The notes beneath the pieces were generated by a model. It saw only the letters and a list, made by a program, of their open reading frames with translations, was not told where the DNA came from and searched no databases. A stretch of 64,000 nt of DNA from assembly GCA_949841595.1 (NCBI GenBank), contig CATKZB010000001.1, positions 1-64,000 of the forward strand, given 5' to 3'. The number at the start of each line of letters is the position of its first letter. Position 1 is the stretch's first letter. Both the position numbers and the translations under genes were made by a program. This document shows positions 1 to 7,194 of this stretch, in pieces. The DNA is from an uncultured Christensenella sp. (GTDB taxonomy: Bacteria > Bacillota > Clostridia > Christensenellales > UBA1242).

Positions 1-3
1 CAC

Positions 4-11
4 CTCCTTTT
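4..11 (-). promoter_or_regulatory. Possible Shine-Dalgarno of a leftward gene off the edge
   Basis: Read on the minus strand the first bases give AAAAGGAGGTG, a near-perfect ribosome binding site. If used, a leftward gene would start just outside the window. No coding sequence is visible to confirm it. Confidence 0.3.
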
Positions 12-19
12 AAAGAGAG

Positions 20-94
20 ATGTCGATGAGGGTAGAGATACCCAAGAAAATAGAACAAGATAACGAAGATTCAAAGAACTATTTAATTATATGA
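20..94 (+). CDS. Possible 24-aa small ORF
   Basis: An ATG at 20 (or 26) opens a 24-codon frame ending in TGA just before a strong terminator. It follows a weak AAAGAG purine run. In another frame, bases 1-63 are open from the left edge to a TAA and could be the tail of an upstream gene. Neither reading is recognisable. The terminator at 99 is the only evidence that a rightward transcript ends here. Confidence 0.15.
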   Translation: MSMRVEIPKKIEQDNEDSKNYLII

Positions 95-98
95 GAAG

Positions 99-135
99 AG
101 AGCGAAGAGAGAATTTCCCTTCGCTCTTTTTTTTT
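99..135 (+). terminator. Rho-independent terminator
   Basis: AGAGCGAAG (99-107) pairs with CTTCGCTCT (119-127) around an 11-nt loop and runs into nine T residues. It ends a rightward transcript entering from the left. Confidence 0.85.
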
Positions 136-165
136 GGTTTATTTTAAAAAAATTAGTAATTTCTC

Positions 166-220
166 TTGACATGCGTATAAAATACACATATAATATTGGT
201 GTAATGTGTATAAAATACAC
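166..220 (+). promoter_or_regulatory. Consensus sigma-A promoter with two operator copies
   Basis: TTGACA (166-171), exactly 17 bp, then TATAAT (189-194): both hexamers are perfect. The spacer is filled by GCGTATAAAATACAC (173-187). GTGTATAAAATACAC recurs at 206-220, just downstream of the expected start point. Each copy is a palindrome (GTGTAT, 3 nt, ATACAC), and the centres are 33 bp apart, about three helical turns. This looks like a tightly repressed promoter with two same-face operators. The repressor is not in the window. Confidence 0.75.
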
Positions 221-236
221 AATATAAGGAGGAAAT

Positions 237-1022
237 ATGAGTAAATTTATAAAAACACTTTCTTATACAGATGTAAAGAAAAGCCAAAGTTTTTATGGTG
301 AAAGGGTGAAGGTTTCAGACTATGCTAAATTTTATGGATGTAAATTGACTGACTTTAATGGAGTGACATGTGGTGCTTATTGGCTGGATGAGTTATATTA
401 TGGTGCAGAAATTTATATTGTTGATAGCTTTGGTCGTTTAAACCATGAACTTGCTTGTCAAAATGATATTGGAGTTTGTCCGGGACTAGATGAAGTTTTG
501 AAACCTTTTCTTTCTTCAGATTTACAATTTGGAATGTTTCCTCAAACTGAAGTTGATGACGAACTATTTAAAATGATTTTGAGTTTTGGAAAAACGAGTG
601 GTAAAAAATACCCAGCAAGAACAGATGGATATGAAAGTGAAGAGTATATTTATAAAGGAAAACCTTATGCAATTGGAAGATATAACGATAAAATTGGTTG
701 TTTTAAAGTTGAGCCTATTGTCTTTAAAATTTCTGAAAGTGGAGTTATAAGAACTTCAGATATTTTGATGGTTGGACCTTTTAGCAAAGACCAAAATTAT
801 CTTAATATTTCTTATTCTGGCAGTTTGTTGGAAAAGTCGATAAAAGATTTTGAAAATAGTTCTGGAATTAATAGGCTGGTTAAAATGGGTTGGTATGAAG
901 CAAAACGCGTTGAATTTGATAATAAGATGAAAGAGTTATACCGATCATATAAGCATGAGAAGAAGTTAAATAAAGCAAAATTTATTAAAAATGTGATCAA
1001 CGATAATTCTAAGCATTTATAG
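237..1022 (+). CDS. Hypothetical protein, possible DUF6273-like fold
   Basis: A 261-aa protein I do not recognise. Its start is fixed by AAGGAGG (226-232), 4 nt before the ATG. There is no signal peptide or membrane segment, so it is probably cytoplasmic. A mid-region pattern with GMFPQTEVDDEL near residue 98, followed by a Tyr-rich stretch and a VEP-I/V-x-F-K-I motif near 158, recalls uncharacterised Firmicutes domains annotated near DUF6273. That link is inference only. The C-terminal 50 residues are Lys-rich and probably helical. It is expressed alone from the two-operator promoter and closed by its own terminator, so it is probably conditionally expressed. Function unknown. Confidence 0.7.
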   Translation: MSKFIKTLSYTDVKKSQSFYGERVKVSDYAKFYGCKLTDFNGVTCGAYWLDELYYGAEIYIVDSFGRLNHELACQNDIGVCPGLDEVLKPFLSSDLQFGMFPQTEVDDELFKMILSFGKTSGKKYPARTDGYESEEYIYKGKPYAIGRYNDKIGCFKVEPIVFKISESGVIRTSDILMVGPFSKDQNYLNISYSGSLLEKSIKDFENSSGINRLVKMGWYEAKRVEFDNKMKELYRSYKHEKKLNKAKFIKNVINDNSKHL

Positions 1023-1042
1023 TTTTGTTATAATCAAAGATA

Positions 1043-1066
1043 AAAGACCATAGATATGGTCTTTTT
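1043..1066 (+). terminator. Rho-independent terminator
   Basis: AAAGACCAT and ATGGTCTTT form a 9-bp stem with a 4-nt loop followed by TTT. It lies 20 nt after the stop of the first gene. Confidence 0.75.
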
Positions 1067-1115
1067 ATCATTTATAGTGACTTTTGAATATATAAAATTA
1101 TTTTTGGGAGCAAAT

Positions 1116-1835
1116 ATGAATATTGATAAGATGATAAAAAATTGTGATAATAAGAAAATACGATATCTTTTAGAAAAGAATAACGAAAATCAAAAGTTTA
1201 ATGAAATTGTTACTGAATATTTTTTTCATAAAATTTATTCAGGTGATATTGAAATAGTTGAAAAGATGTTGGAGTCTGGATTCAATCTTGATGTTGAAGA
1301 CAAATTGGGAAACACTCCAATTTTTTATGTAGTTCAAAAACCAAAAAACATTGAGATGTTTGAATTGTTGTTTAAATATGGTGCAGATTTGGAACATAGA
1401 AACAAAAAAGGTGAAACCCCTATTTTTTATGCTATGAGCTGGGTGAAAGGCTTTAAAAAAATTGACTTCGTTTCAAAACTTATTGAGAAAAAAGTAAATA
1501 TAAATTGTGCTAATAAAAATGGTGTTACTCCGTTTATGAAAGCATGTTGTTGTGATGATTTAGATTGGATCATGGCTTTTTTAAAGGCTAAGGTCGACAT
1601 AAATAGTCAAGATAAAAACGGAAGAACTGCACTTATGTATGCAATAAAATTTGGAAAACATGAAGGTGGAATGGTAGTTGAAGAGAGACTCATTTCAAGT
1701 GGTGCGAAAATAGATTTGAAAGATAACGACGGAAAAACTGCTCTAGATTATGCTGAAGCAAGAAATTTAAAAAATGTCTGTAAACTATTGAAAGATAACC
1801 AAAAAATAAATAAAATCGGCAGAGAAAAAGAGTGA
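1116..1835 (+). CDS. Ankyrin-repeat protein
   Basis: About 239 aa, starting at the ATG at 1116 behind GGGAG (1106-1110). An earlier in-frame ATG at 1056 lies inside the preceding terminator and is unlikely. From about residue 50 to the end it is built of five to six ankyrin repeats. Diagnostic pieces are D-K-LGNTPIFYVV, HRNKKGETPIFYAM, NCANKNGVTPFMKAC, SQDKNGRTALMYAI and LKDNDGKTALDYAE. Ankyrin stacks bind other proteins; the partner is unknown. There is no signal peptide, so it is presumably cytoplasmic. It sits among other repeat-type accessory genes. Confidence 0.85.
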   Translation: MNIDKMIKNCDNKKIRYLLEKNNENQKFNEIVTEYFFHKIYSGDIEIVEKMLESGFNLDVEDKLGNTPIFYVVQKPKNIEMFELLFKYGADLEHRNKKGETPIFYAMSWVKGFKKIDFVSKLIEKKVNINCANKNGVTPFMKACCCDDLDWIMAFLKAKVDINSQDKNGRTALMYAIKFGKHEGGMVVEERLISSGAKIDLKDNDGKTALDYAEARNLKNVCKLLKDNQKINKIGREKE

Positions 1836-1865
1836 AAATATTTCAATTTTTGCCTAAATTGACTA

Positions 1866-1894
1866 TTGACTATCACTTATAAACATGATATTCT
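1866..1894 (+). promoter_or_regulatory. Probable sigma-A promoter
   Basis: TTGACT (1866-1871), 17 bp, TATTCT (1889-1894), placed 23 nt before the ATG of the first WG-repeat-like gene. A second TTGACT lies at 1859-1864. Confidence 0.45.
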
Positions 1895-1916
1895 TTCTAA
1901 GAATGGAGGTCAAAAG

Positions 1917-2663
1917 ATGGCAAAGAAGAAAATAAAAGAAACGATCAATGAATTTTTCGAATCTATGGATAAAAATGTAGAAGTTAATTTTAAGGCTAAT
2001 GATGTTTTGAATGAAAATTCTTGGATTTATTTGTTGGATGGTTACAACCATTTTGGGTTTGCAGATAAGAAGGGATATGCAATTACCCCACCTATATTTA
2101 GAAAAGGTATAAATTTGGGAAACGGTCTTGTGCTGGTTGAATCAAATTACAACTATAATAATATTGATGATTGCAAAATTGAGCAATTTAAGTGTGGAAT
2201 TTTTGATACTAATGAAAACAAAATGCTAGTAGGATGTGTTTATGACCATGCTGATATAATCAAAGCAGGTGCAAATAATGAGTACGTAGCATTCGTAGAT
2301 TTATATGATGGAGCAAACTCCTATACTATAGATATGCTTGATAAGAAAAAAGAAGTTAAATTAAATAGACATCTTTCAGAATATACATTAAAAGTTTTGG
2401 AAAGAAAACCAGAATTGTTCATGAAACTTGACAGTGCTTATTTTGTTGATGATGCTGGATATTGGAATAAAGTTGCCTTTGACAAAATAATGAATAGTGT
2501 GAATAGTGGAGAGCGCAGAATTTTGGAAAATATGTCAAAAGGTGGAGAATCAGCAAAAAATATAAATAAATTTAGCATATCTATTAATAAAGCAATTAAT
2601 AACAAGATTGAAAGCGAAAAAAGCAAAGCTAAATCTTCTGATAGAGAAGTAAAATTAAAATAG
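1917..2663 (+). CDS. WG-repeat-like hypothetical protein (copy 1)
   Basis: About 248 aa from the ATG at 1917, preceded by GGAGG (1906-1910 region). An ATG-less upstream extension is less likely. Residues 40-75 contain a GFADKKGYAITPPIF element resembling the WG/KWG repeat (WGFIDKKGK-V-I-P-P), and a second degenerate one follows around FKCGIFDTNENKMLVGCVYD. The C-terminal third is a Lys/Ser-rich, probably helical tail. No signal peptide. The next gene is a diverged paralogue with the same layout, so the pair arose by tandem duplication. WG repeats are found in surface and intracellular proteins of unknown role; I do not assign a function. Confidence 0.65.
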   Translation: MAKKKIKETINEFFESMDKNVEVNFKANDVLNENSWIYLLDGYNHFGFADKKGYAITPPIFRKGINLGNGLVLVESNYNYNNIDDCKIEQFKCGIFDTNENKMLVGCVYDHADIIKAGANNEYVAFVDLYDGANSYTIDMLDKKKEVKLNRHLSEYTLKVLERKPELFMKLDSAYFVDDAGYWNKVAFDKIMNSVNSGERRILENMSKGGESAKNINKFSISINKAINNKIESEKSKAKSSDREVKLK

Positions 2664-2672
2664 AGATTTTAA

Positions 2673-3356
2673 ATGTATAGACAAAGTGTAAGAGATTGTG
2701 TGTTTAGGTTTTATCACACAAATTTGTTTAAAAGGATTGAGATAATTTCCAAAATAAATGATAAATGTTTTATTTATAAAGTTGAAGAAACAGGGGCATA
2801 TGGCTTTTCAGACGAAAAAGGAAATGCTTTAACGCCACCAATTTTTAAGAATATTAAAAGTTATTATGGCAAATTAGCTGTCGTCCAAGGTGCTTTAGAT
2901 TGTTTTGATGGCAATTATAATGTTGCTTTTGAAAAGTTTGGTGTTTTTGACTGCGAAAAAAGAAAGATGTTTGCTGATTGTAAATATGATTCAATGGAAG
3001 AAACATGTATAGAACAATTTTGTTTAAAGCTATGGCTTTATGAAGGTGCAAATGTTTATTTCATAAATTTGAGAGAAATTGGAAAAAAAGAAAGTTTGTT
3101 TCCATTTTGGAAAGAAAAAATGTTTAAAATTTTAGAGTTAAAACCAGAATTATTTTTGAATTTAAAAAGTGAATATTTCAAAAATTTACATGGAAAGTTT
3201 AATGATAAGGCAATAGGTCAATTTTTGGAAATTATGAGCAATAATTTTGAGAATAAACCAAATGAACAGTTAAAGGTTGAAATATATAATAAAATTGAAG
3301 CTGAGAAAATAAAACTTTTTGCAGTAAGAGAAAAAATAAATTCCAGAGAAAAATAA
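2673..3356 (+). CDS. WG-repeat-like hypothetical protein (copy 2)
   Basis: A 227-aa paralogue of the gene just upstream, 9 nt downstream of it and probably cotranscribed. It shares the element YGFSDEKGNALTPPIF (residues 45-60), a KFGVFDCEKRKMFADC segment, and a shared LELKPELFLNLKSEYF-type helix near residue 155. No clear Shine-Dalgarno precedes the ATG at 2673, so translation may depend on coupling to copy 1. It is shorter than copy 1 at its C terminus. Function unknown. Confidence 0.6.
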   Translation: MYRQSVRDCVFRFYHTNLFKRIEIISKINDKCFIYKVEETGAYGFSDEKGNALTPPIFKNIKSYYGKLAVVQGALDCFDGNYNVAFEKFGVFDCEKRKMFADCKYDSMEETCIEQFCLKLWLYEGANVYFINLREIGKKESLFPFWKEKMFKILELKPELFLNLKSEYFKNLHGKFNDKAIGQFLEIMSNNFENKPNEQLKVEIYNKIEAEKIKLFAVREKINSREK

Positions 3357-3381
3357 AAGAAGTTGAAAAACTTCTTTTTTT
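3356..3381. terminator. Bidirectional terminator
   Basis: AAGAAGTT (3357-3364), GAAA loop, AACTTCTT (3369-3376), with T-rich sequence on both strands. It separates the rightward WG-repeat gene from the leftward gene ending at 3380. Confidence 0.7.
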
Positions 3382-3967
3382 AAATTATTTTTATTATTTC
3401 AACACCTTTTTTCTTGGCAATAGCTACGCACTTTTGATGCTCATCATCTATGCGATTTGTTCCATGTGTTTTTGAATTTTTAAAATGTAGACAAAAATGT
3501 CCATTCATAATTTTGTTTTCATCTTCAAAACCATGGGGATAAGAAACTAAACTTGCAGGTAAATAAGAATAATCATTTAATTTCACTAGCACAGGGTGTC
3601 TTTGCCAGGAGAGAGTATATAAGTTTTTGATGGTTTCAAAATCATTTTGTGATACTGCAGTTATATCAGCATGGTTTGTTCCACCTATTCTTTTCACATA
3701 AAAAGTTTGTTCTGTTTCAATATCAATCACTTCAAATTCTGAGTCATTATGAATGAGACAATCAATTCCACTCCAATCTAGATTTAAAATTTTGTTGGTA
3801 TGAGTTTGGTTGTTTTCATATTCGCTTTCGTAATAATTATTGATTTCATAAACATTTTTTTCAGTTACATTTGTGTAGTTGGAAAAAATAGGGTATGGCA
3901 AAATTGCAGAAAAAGTGCCTACCACAAATATGAAAACAATAACATATAAAAGAAAAGATTTTCGCAT
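3380..3967 (-). CDS. Membrane-anchored extracytoplasmic protein, unknown
   Basis: About 195 aa from the Met at 3967 (MRKSFLLYV, a basic start then one hydrophobic segment); an upstream in-frame ATG at 4003 is the alternative. Neither has a Shine-Dalgarno. One N-terminal signal anchor of about 22 residues is followed by an acidic, Asn-rich linker and a C-terminal domain (about residues 95-185). Visible motifs there are LYTLSWQRHPVLVKL, LVSYPHGF, GHFCLHF and HGTNRIDDEHQ. The His/Cys/Asp-rich GHFC...HG-NR-D-H pattern recalls the C-terminal domain of some Firmicute peptidoglycan-binding proteins, so an envelope role is plausible but unproven. Confidence 0.6.
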   Translation of the reverse strand: MRKSFLLYVIVFIFVVGTFSAILPYPIFSNYTNVTEKNVYEINNYYESEYENNQTHTNKILNLDWSGIDCLIHNDSEFEVIDIETEQTFYVKRIGGTNHADITAVSQNDFETIKNLYTLSWQRHPVLVKLNDYSYLPASLVSYPHGFEDENKIMNGHFCLHFKNSKTHGTNRIDDEHQKCVAIAKKKGVEIIKII

Positions 3968-4043
3968 GTTTTTATTTTGGTAAATTAAAATAAATTCATG
4001 CATATATAGGCATTATTTGTTGGACTGGCTAATAAATTAAACT

Positions 4044-5054
4044 ATGTCAAAAGTGTTTCTTATTGTTTTTTTGATATTTGGCACAGTGGTTGGTTCGGGC
4101 TTTTCAAGTGGAAAGGAAATTATGGTTTTCTTCAGTAGATTTGGCGTGCTTTCTTACCTATATATTTTGCTTGCTGGATTTTTGTTTTTTTTGCTTTTTT
4201 ATTTCTTTTTAAGTTGTGGCGATGTTTTTTCTAAGCTCTTAAACAAATTTAAGTGGTTAAATTTCGTTACTATATTTATTTCCATAGTGTTTTGTTCTTC
4301 AATGTTTGCTGGCATAAAAAGCTTGCTTTTTTATTTTCCTGCATGGCTTTATTATATTTTGATTGCTGTTTTGCTTGTTGGTTGTGTTTTTGTGACGTTT
4401 AAAGGCATAAACGGACTTGAAAAAATAAATCTCTTTTTAATGCCAACAGCTTCAATAATTTTTGTTGCTGTGTTGATTTATGGATTGACTGTTTCTTCTG
4501 ATTTTTCTTTTTCAACAAATTCTTGGGCAGGATTTTTGTATAGTCCACTTTATGTTGCATTAAACACTTCGATGAGTGGATTTATCATATCAAAAGCAGG
4601 TGGCAGTTTAAATAAAAAACAGACTTTTTTAGCAAGTCTGTTTTCTACTCTGCTTTTGCTCACTTTTTTGTTGCTTGGAAATTTTGTTTTGCAAAGAAAT
4701 TCTGAAAGTTTTGTCAGTGATATGCCATTTCTGTATATTGTAAGAGATAATCCAGTTTTTTTCACACTTGCATATTTCATGATTTTTGCAGGATGTTTCA
4801 CAACTTTGATTTCTCTTTGTTTCACTTTAAAAACATCTTTTGAGAATATATTTAAAAGCAAATATATTTGCAATTTCTCTGCAGTGTTTCTTCCATTTCT
4901 TATAAGTGGGCTTGGTTTTTCGCAAATTATTTCTTTGTTATATCCTATTTGTAGTGTGCTTGGAATTTTGATTTTGTTATTTTCGATATCTTCGTTCAAG
5001 CAGACTGACGAGATAATACATTCCAAAGGCCAAGATGCAAAGGATGGTAGTTGA
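4044..5054 (+). CDS. YkvI-like polytopic membrane protein
   Basis: A 336-aa integral membrane protein with about ten hydrophobic segments. The N-terminal GTVVGSGFSSGKEIMVFFSRFG matches the conserved helix break of the YkvI family, uncharacterised relatives of APC-type transporters. Substrate unknown. No good Shine-Dalgarno precedes the ATG. The last ~25 codons (after ILILLFSISSF) run into the 3' end of the convergent permease gene, a 78-bp tail-to-tail overlap. The hydrophilic tail encoded there is probably not conserved. No terminator separates the two genes. Confidence 0.8.
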   Translation: MSKVFLIVFLIFGTVVGSGFSSGKEIMVFFSRFGVLSYLYILLAGFLFFLLFYFFLSCGDVFSKLLNKFKWLNFVTIFISIVFCSSMFAGIKSLLFYFPAWLYYILIAVLLVGCVFVTFKGINGLEKINLFLMPTASIIFVAVLIYGLTVSSDFSFSTNSWAGFLYSPLYVALNTSMSGFIISKAGGSLNKKQTFLASLFSTLLLLTFLLLGNFVLQRNSESFVSDMPFLYIVRDNPVFFTLAYFMIFAGCFTTLISLCFTLKTSFENIFKSKYICNFSAVFLPFLISGLGFSQIISLLYPICSVLGILILLFSISSFKQTDEIIHSKGQDAKDGS

Positions 5055-5786
5055 CGCCATAACAAGATCGATTTTGAAAATTTGACCACCATAGACAATC
5101 AAATATCCCAATCCAGCCTTGCTTGTCAAATATTCTCCCATGATGCTGCCGACCCAACTCATTCCCACATTAATTTTTAGCACTGAGATGAAGTCGGGCA
5201 TTGTGCTTGGCAAAATAAGTTTGAAAAGAATTTGAAATTTGTTTGCATGCATTGATTTGAGAAGGAGTATTTTCCCTTCTTCAACGGATAAAAATGCTGA
5301 AAGCATACTCATTGTTGTGATTACTATACAGATAAGCACGCACATAAGCACAATCGCTTTAGTTCCTGAGCCTACCCAAAGAATAATCACTGGACCTAAT
5401 GCAATTTTTGGTAAAGAATTTAAGACAACGATATAAGGTTCAAAAATTTTTCTGACTCTTTCATTCCACCACAATAAGACTGCAATCGTGTAGCCTAAAA
5501 GTGTGGCAATTCCAAAACCTATCAGAGTTTCATAAAGTGTTATCCAACTGTGACTCAAAAGAGTTCCATTTTGTGCCAAAACTCCAATTTGGTTTATTAT
5601 TCTTGATGGAGAGCTGACGAAGAATGGGTCAAGAACTTTGTAATAAGTCAAAAGTTCCCAAAGTCCCAAAAATGCAACTAAAATAAAAATTCTGAAAAAT
5701 ATAATTATAAATTTGTCTTTTCGAAGTCGTTTTACATAGGCTTTATGCGCTTTTGAAAAATTAACTTGTTTTTTCTTTTTTTTCAT
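4977..5786 (-). CDS. ABC transporter permease, SsuC/TauC type
   Basis: About 269 aa from the Met at 5786 (MKKKKKQVNF), which has GGAG 12 nt upstream; the frame opens 39 nt earlier. It has a basic N terminus, six hydrophobic segments and the inner-membrane BPD domain. The EAA-type loop is near residues 175-200 (ILLLKSMHANKFQILFKLILPSTMP). The family imports sulfonates, taurine, nitrate or thiamine-precursor-like molecules; the substrate cannot be fixed without a binding protein. It overlaps the ATPase gene by 26 nt, so the two are translationally coupled. Confidence 0.88.
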   Translation of the reverse strand: MKKKKKQVNFSKAHKAYVKRLRKDKFIIIFFRIFILVAFLGLWELLTYYKVLDPFFVSSPSRIINQIGVLAQNGTLLSHSWITLYETLIGFGIATLLGYTIAVLLWWNERVRKIFEPYIVVLNSLPKIALGPVIILWVGSGTKAIVLMCVLICIVITTMSMLSAFLSVEEGKILLLKSMHANKFQILFKLILPSTMPDFISVLKINVGMSWVGSIMGEYLTSKAGLGYLIVYGGQIFKIDLVMASTTILCILAFGMYYLVSLLERRYRK

Positions 5787-6537
5787 TTGTAAGTTCACTC
5801 CATATTTTGTCAAATAGACCGGCAAATTGTGGATCTTCTCTTTTTTTCAATGGACTTTCTCCTTGCAAATTCAATGAAATGTTGTCTTTCACTGTTGCAG
5901 GACGAGATGTCAAGACTATTATTTGGTCAGACATAGAAAGTGCCTCGGAAATGTCATGTGTGACAAGAAGTGCCGTCTTTTTTTCGCTTTTTATAATTTC
6001 ATACACATCATCACAAACTGACAATCTTGTTTGAAAGTCGAGAGCAGAAAATGGCTCGTCAAGAAGCAACAATTCTGGCTCTAAGGCAAGTGTTCGAATA
6101 AGAGCAACACGTTGTCTCATTCCACCACTAAGCTGCCTTGGTTTTTGATTTTTGAAATTATATAAATCATATTTTTTTAAAAGTTCTTCTGCTGTTGCAA
6201 GTTTTTCATCCAGATTCTCTGGTTTTTGAATTTCTAGACCTAATGTAATGTTTTTCCAAACAGATCTCCATTCAAATAAATAATCTCTTTGAAACATATA
6301 TCCTATTTTTTTAGTGTCTATTTTGGATTCACCATCCAGCAAAATTTGACCCGATGAAGGGGTTAACAGTCCAGCTGTTAAGGACAAGATGGTGGTTTTG
6401 CCACAACCACTTGGCCCAACTAAAGACGCAAATTTTTCTCTTTCAATTTCAAAGTTTACATTGTTTAACGCAAAGATCTCATCATTTTTTGTTTGATAGA
6501 AATAATTCACATTTTTAAATGTCAGTATATTATTCAT
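5761..6537 (-). CDS. ABC transporter ATP-binding protein, SsuB/TauB type
   Basis: About 259 aa. Of two candidate ATGs (6543, 6537) the second has AAAGG at the right distance. Walker A GPSGCGKTT (about residue 42), Q-loop MFQRDYLFEWRSVWKN, signature LSGGMRQR, Walker B LLLLDEPFSALD and H-loop LVTHDISEAL are all present, so it should be active. The FEWR...N segment after the Q-loop is typical of the nitrate/sulfonate/thiamine-precursor subfamily. It is first in a two-gene leftward operon with the permease. A substrate-binding protein is expected nearby but absent; the capsid cassette lies directly upstream. Confidence 0.92.
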   Translation of the reverse strand: MNNILTFKNVNYFYQTKNDEIFALNNVNFEIEREKFASLVGPSGCGKTTILSLTAGLLTPSSGQILLDGESKIDTKKIGYMFQRDYLFEWRSVWKNITLGLEIQKPENLDEKLATAEELLKKYDLYNFKNQKPRQLSGGMRQRVALIRTLALEPELLLLDEPFSALDFQTRLSVCDDVYEIIKSEKKTALLVTHDISEALSMSDQIIVLTSRPATVKDNISLNLQGESPLKKREDPQFAGLFDKIWSELTNEKKEKTS

Positions 6538-6553
6538 TTTCATCCTTTGTCCA

Positions 6554-6576
6554 GTAAGGGTACAGAAAGCCCTTAC
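6554..6576. promoter_or_regulatory. Hairpin in the leader of the ABC operon
   Basis: GTAAGGG and CCCTTAC form a perfect 7-bp stem with a 9-nt loop, 17 nt upstream of the ATPase start (minus strand). No clean T-run follows on either strand, so it is not a convincing terminator. It may be part of a leader or a remnant of the junction with the phage genes. I could not match it to a TPP or other riboswitch. Confidence 0.3.
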
Positions 6577-6698
6577 AATTACATTTTATTTTTAAGAGTT
6601 TTTTTTGTGATTGATTTTGTAAAAACTTGGCACTTGTTGTTGAGATTTTTTATTTTTGCATTTATGATTTTGACAAAGGTTGCAAAAAGGAGGTTTTT

Positions 6699-6995
6699 GT
6701 GGACGAAGAAGAGATTATGAAAGCTCTTGTCAAACGAGCATTGGGATACGAAAGTGATGAAATTGTTGAAGAATATACAGCTGACGAAAATGGAAATGCT
6801 GTTTTATCCAAAAGAAAAATCACAAAGAGATATAATCCACCTGACATCAATGCATTAAGATTTTTGATGGAACAAGACGAACTTTCTGATGTTGAATTGT
6901 CTCAAATGACGGATGCTGAGTTGATTAAAGAAAAAAACAGATTATTGCAACTTTTGAAAGAAAAGGAGAAAGAAAATGAGAATGGAAATTTGTAA
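6699..6995 (+). CDS. Small phage protein, terminase-small-subunit-like fragment
   Basis: A 98-aa acidic protein. I take the GTG at 6699 as start because AAGGAGG lies 5 nt upstream; an open TTG at 6627 has no ribosome site. Residues 6-50 (KALVKRALGY...EEYTADENG...KRKITKRYNPPDINALRFL) resemble the C-terminal part of phage small terminase subunits, where K-T-x-PPD-x-A-x-x-F/L is recurrent. The N-terminal helix-turn-helix expected in a full small terminase is missing. Residues 60-98 are a charged helix. It is first in the capsid operon; no large terminase follows. Confidence 0.5.
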   Translation: MDEEEIMKALVKRALGYESDEIVEEYTADENGNAVLSKRKITKRYNPPDINALRFLMEQDELSDVELSQMTDAELIKEKNRLLQLLKEKEKENENGNL

Positions 6996-7194
6996 ACATC
7001 AACTAAATTGTGATTTTTATGGTTGCAAAAACATGGCTAAATATAGCTTTAGCACCAAGGGTTTTATCAGAAGGGATTTGGTCTTTTGTGAAGATTGCAT
7101 GAAAAAGATGTTCGAATGTTTTTCAAAAGAATGCGTGCCAAAAGCTGTGCAAGCACCATTTAAGGTTAAGAAAGATAAAAGGAGTGATAAATGA
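6976..7194 (+). CDS. Cys-rich small protein of the capsid operon
   Basis: A 72-aa basic protein with seven cysteines and one histidine in the first 55 residues, in a CKH...C...C and C-E-D-C...C...C arrangement that could bind one or two zinc ions. The start at 6976 is backed by AAAGGAG nine nt upstream and overlaps the previous gene by 20 nt. Its stop overlaps the portal start (ATGA). Similar small zinc proteins are common in phage late operons; no specific function can be named. Confidence 0.6.
   Translation: MRMEICKHQLNCDFYGCKNMAKYSFSTKGFIRRDLVFCEDCMKKMFECFSKECVPKAVQAPFKVKKDKRSDK

Noticed and set aside
4550..5098. 182-aa leftward ORF overlapping the YkvI-like gene
   Set aside because: It lies antisense to clear membrane-protein coding sequence, has no family features, and also runs into the true permease gene.
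6541..6690. TPP or similar riboswitch before the ABC operon
   Set aside because: Only one short hairpin is present; conserved TPP core motifs were not found.
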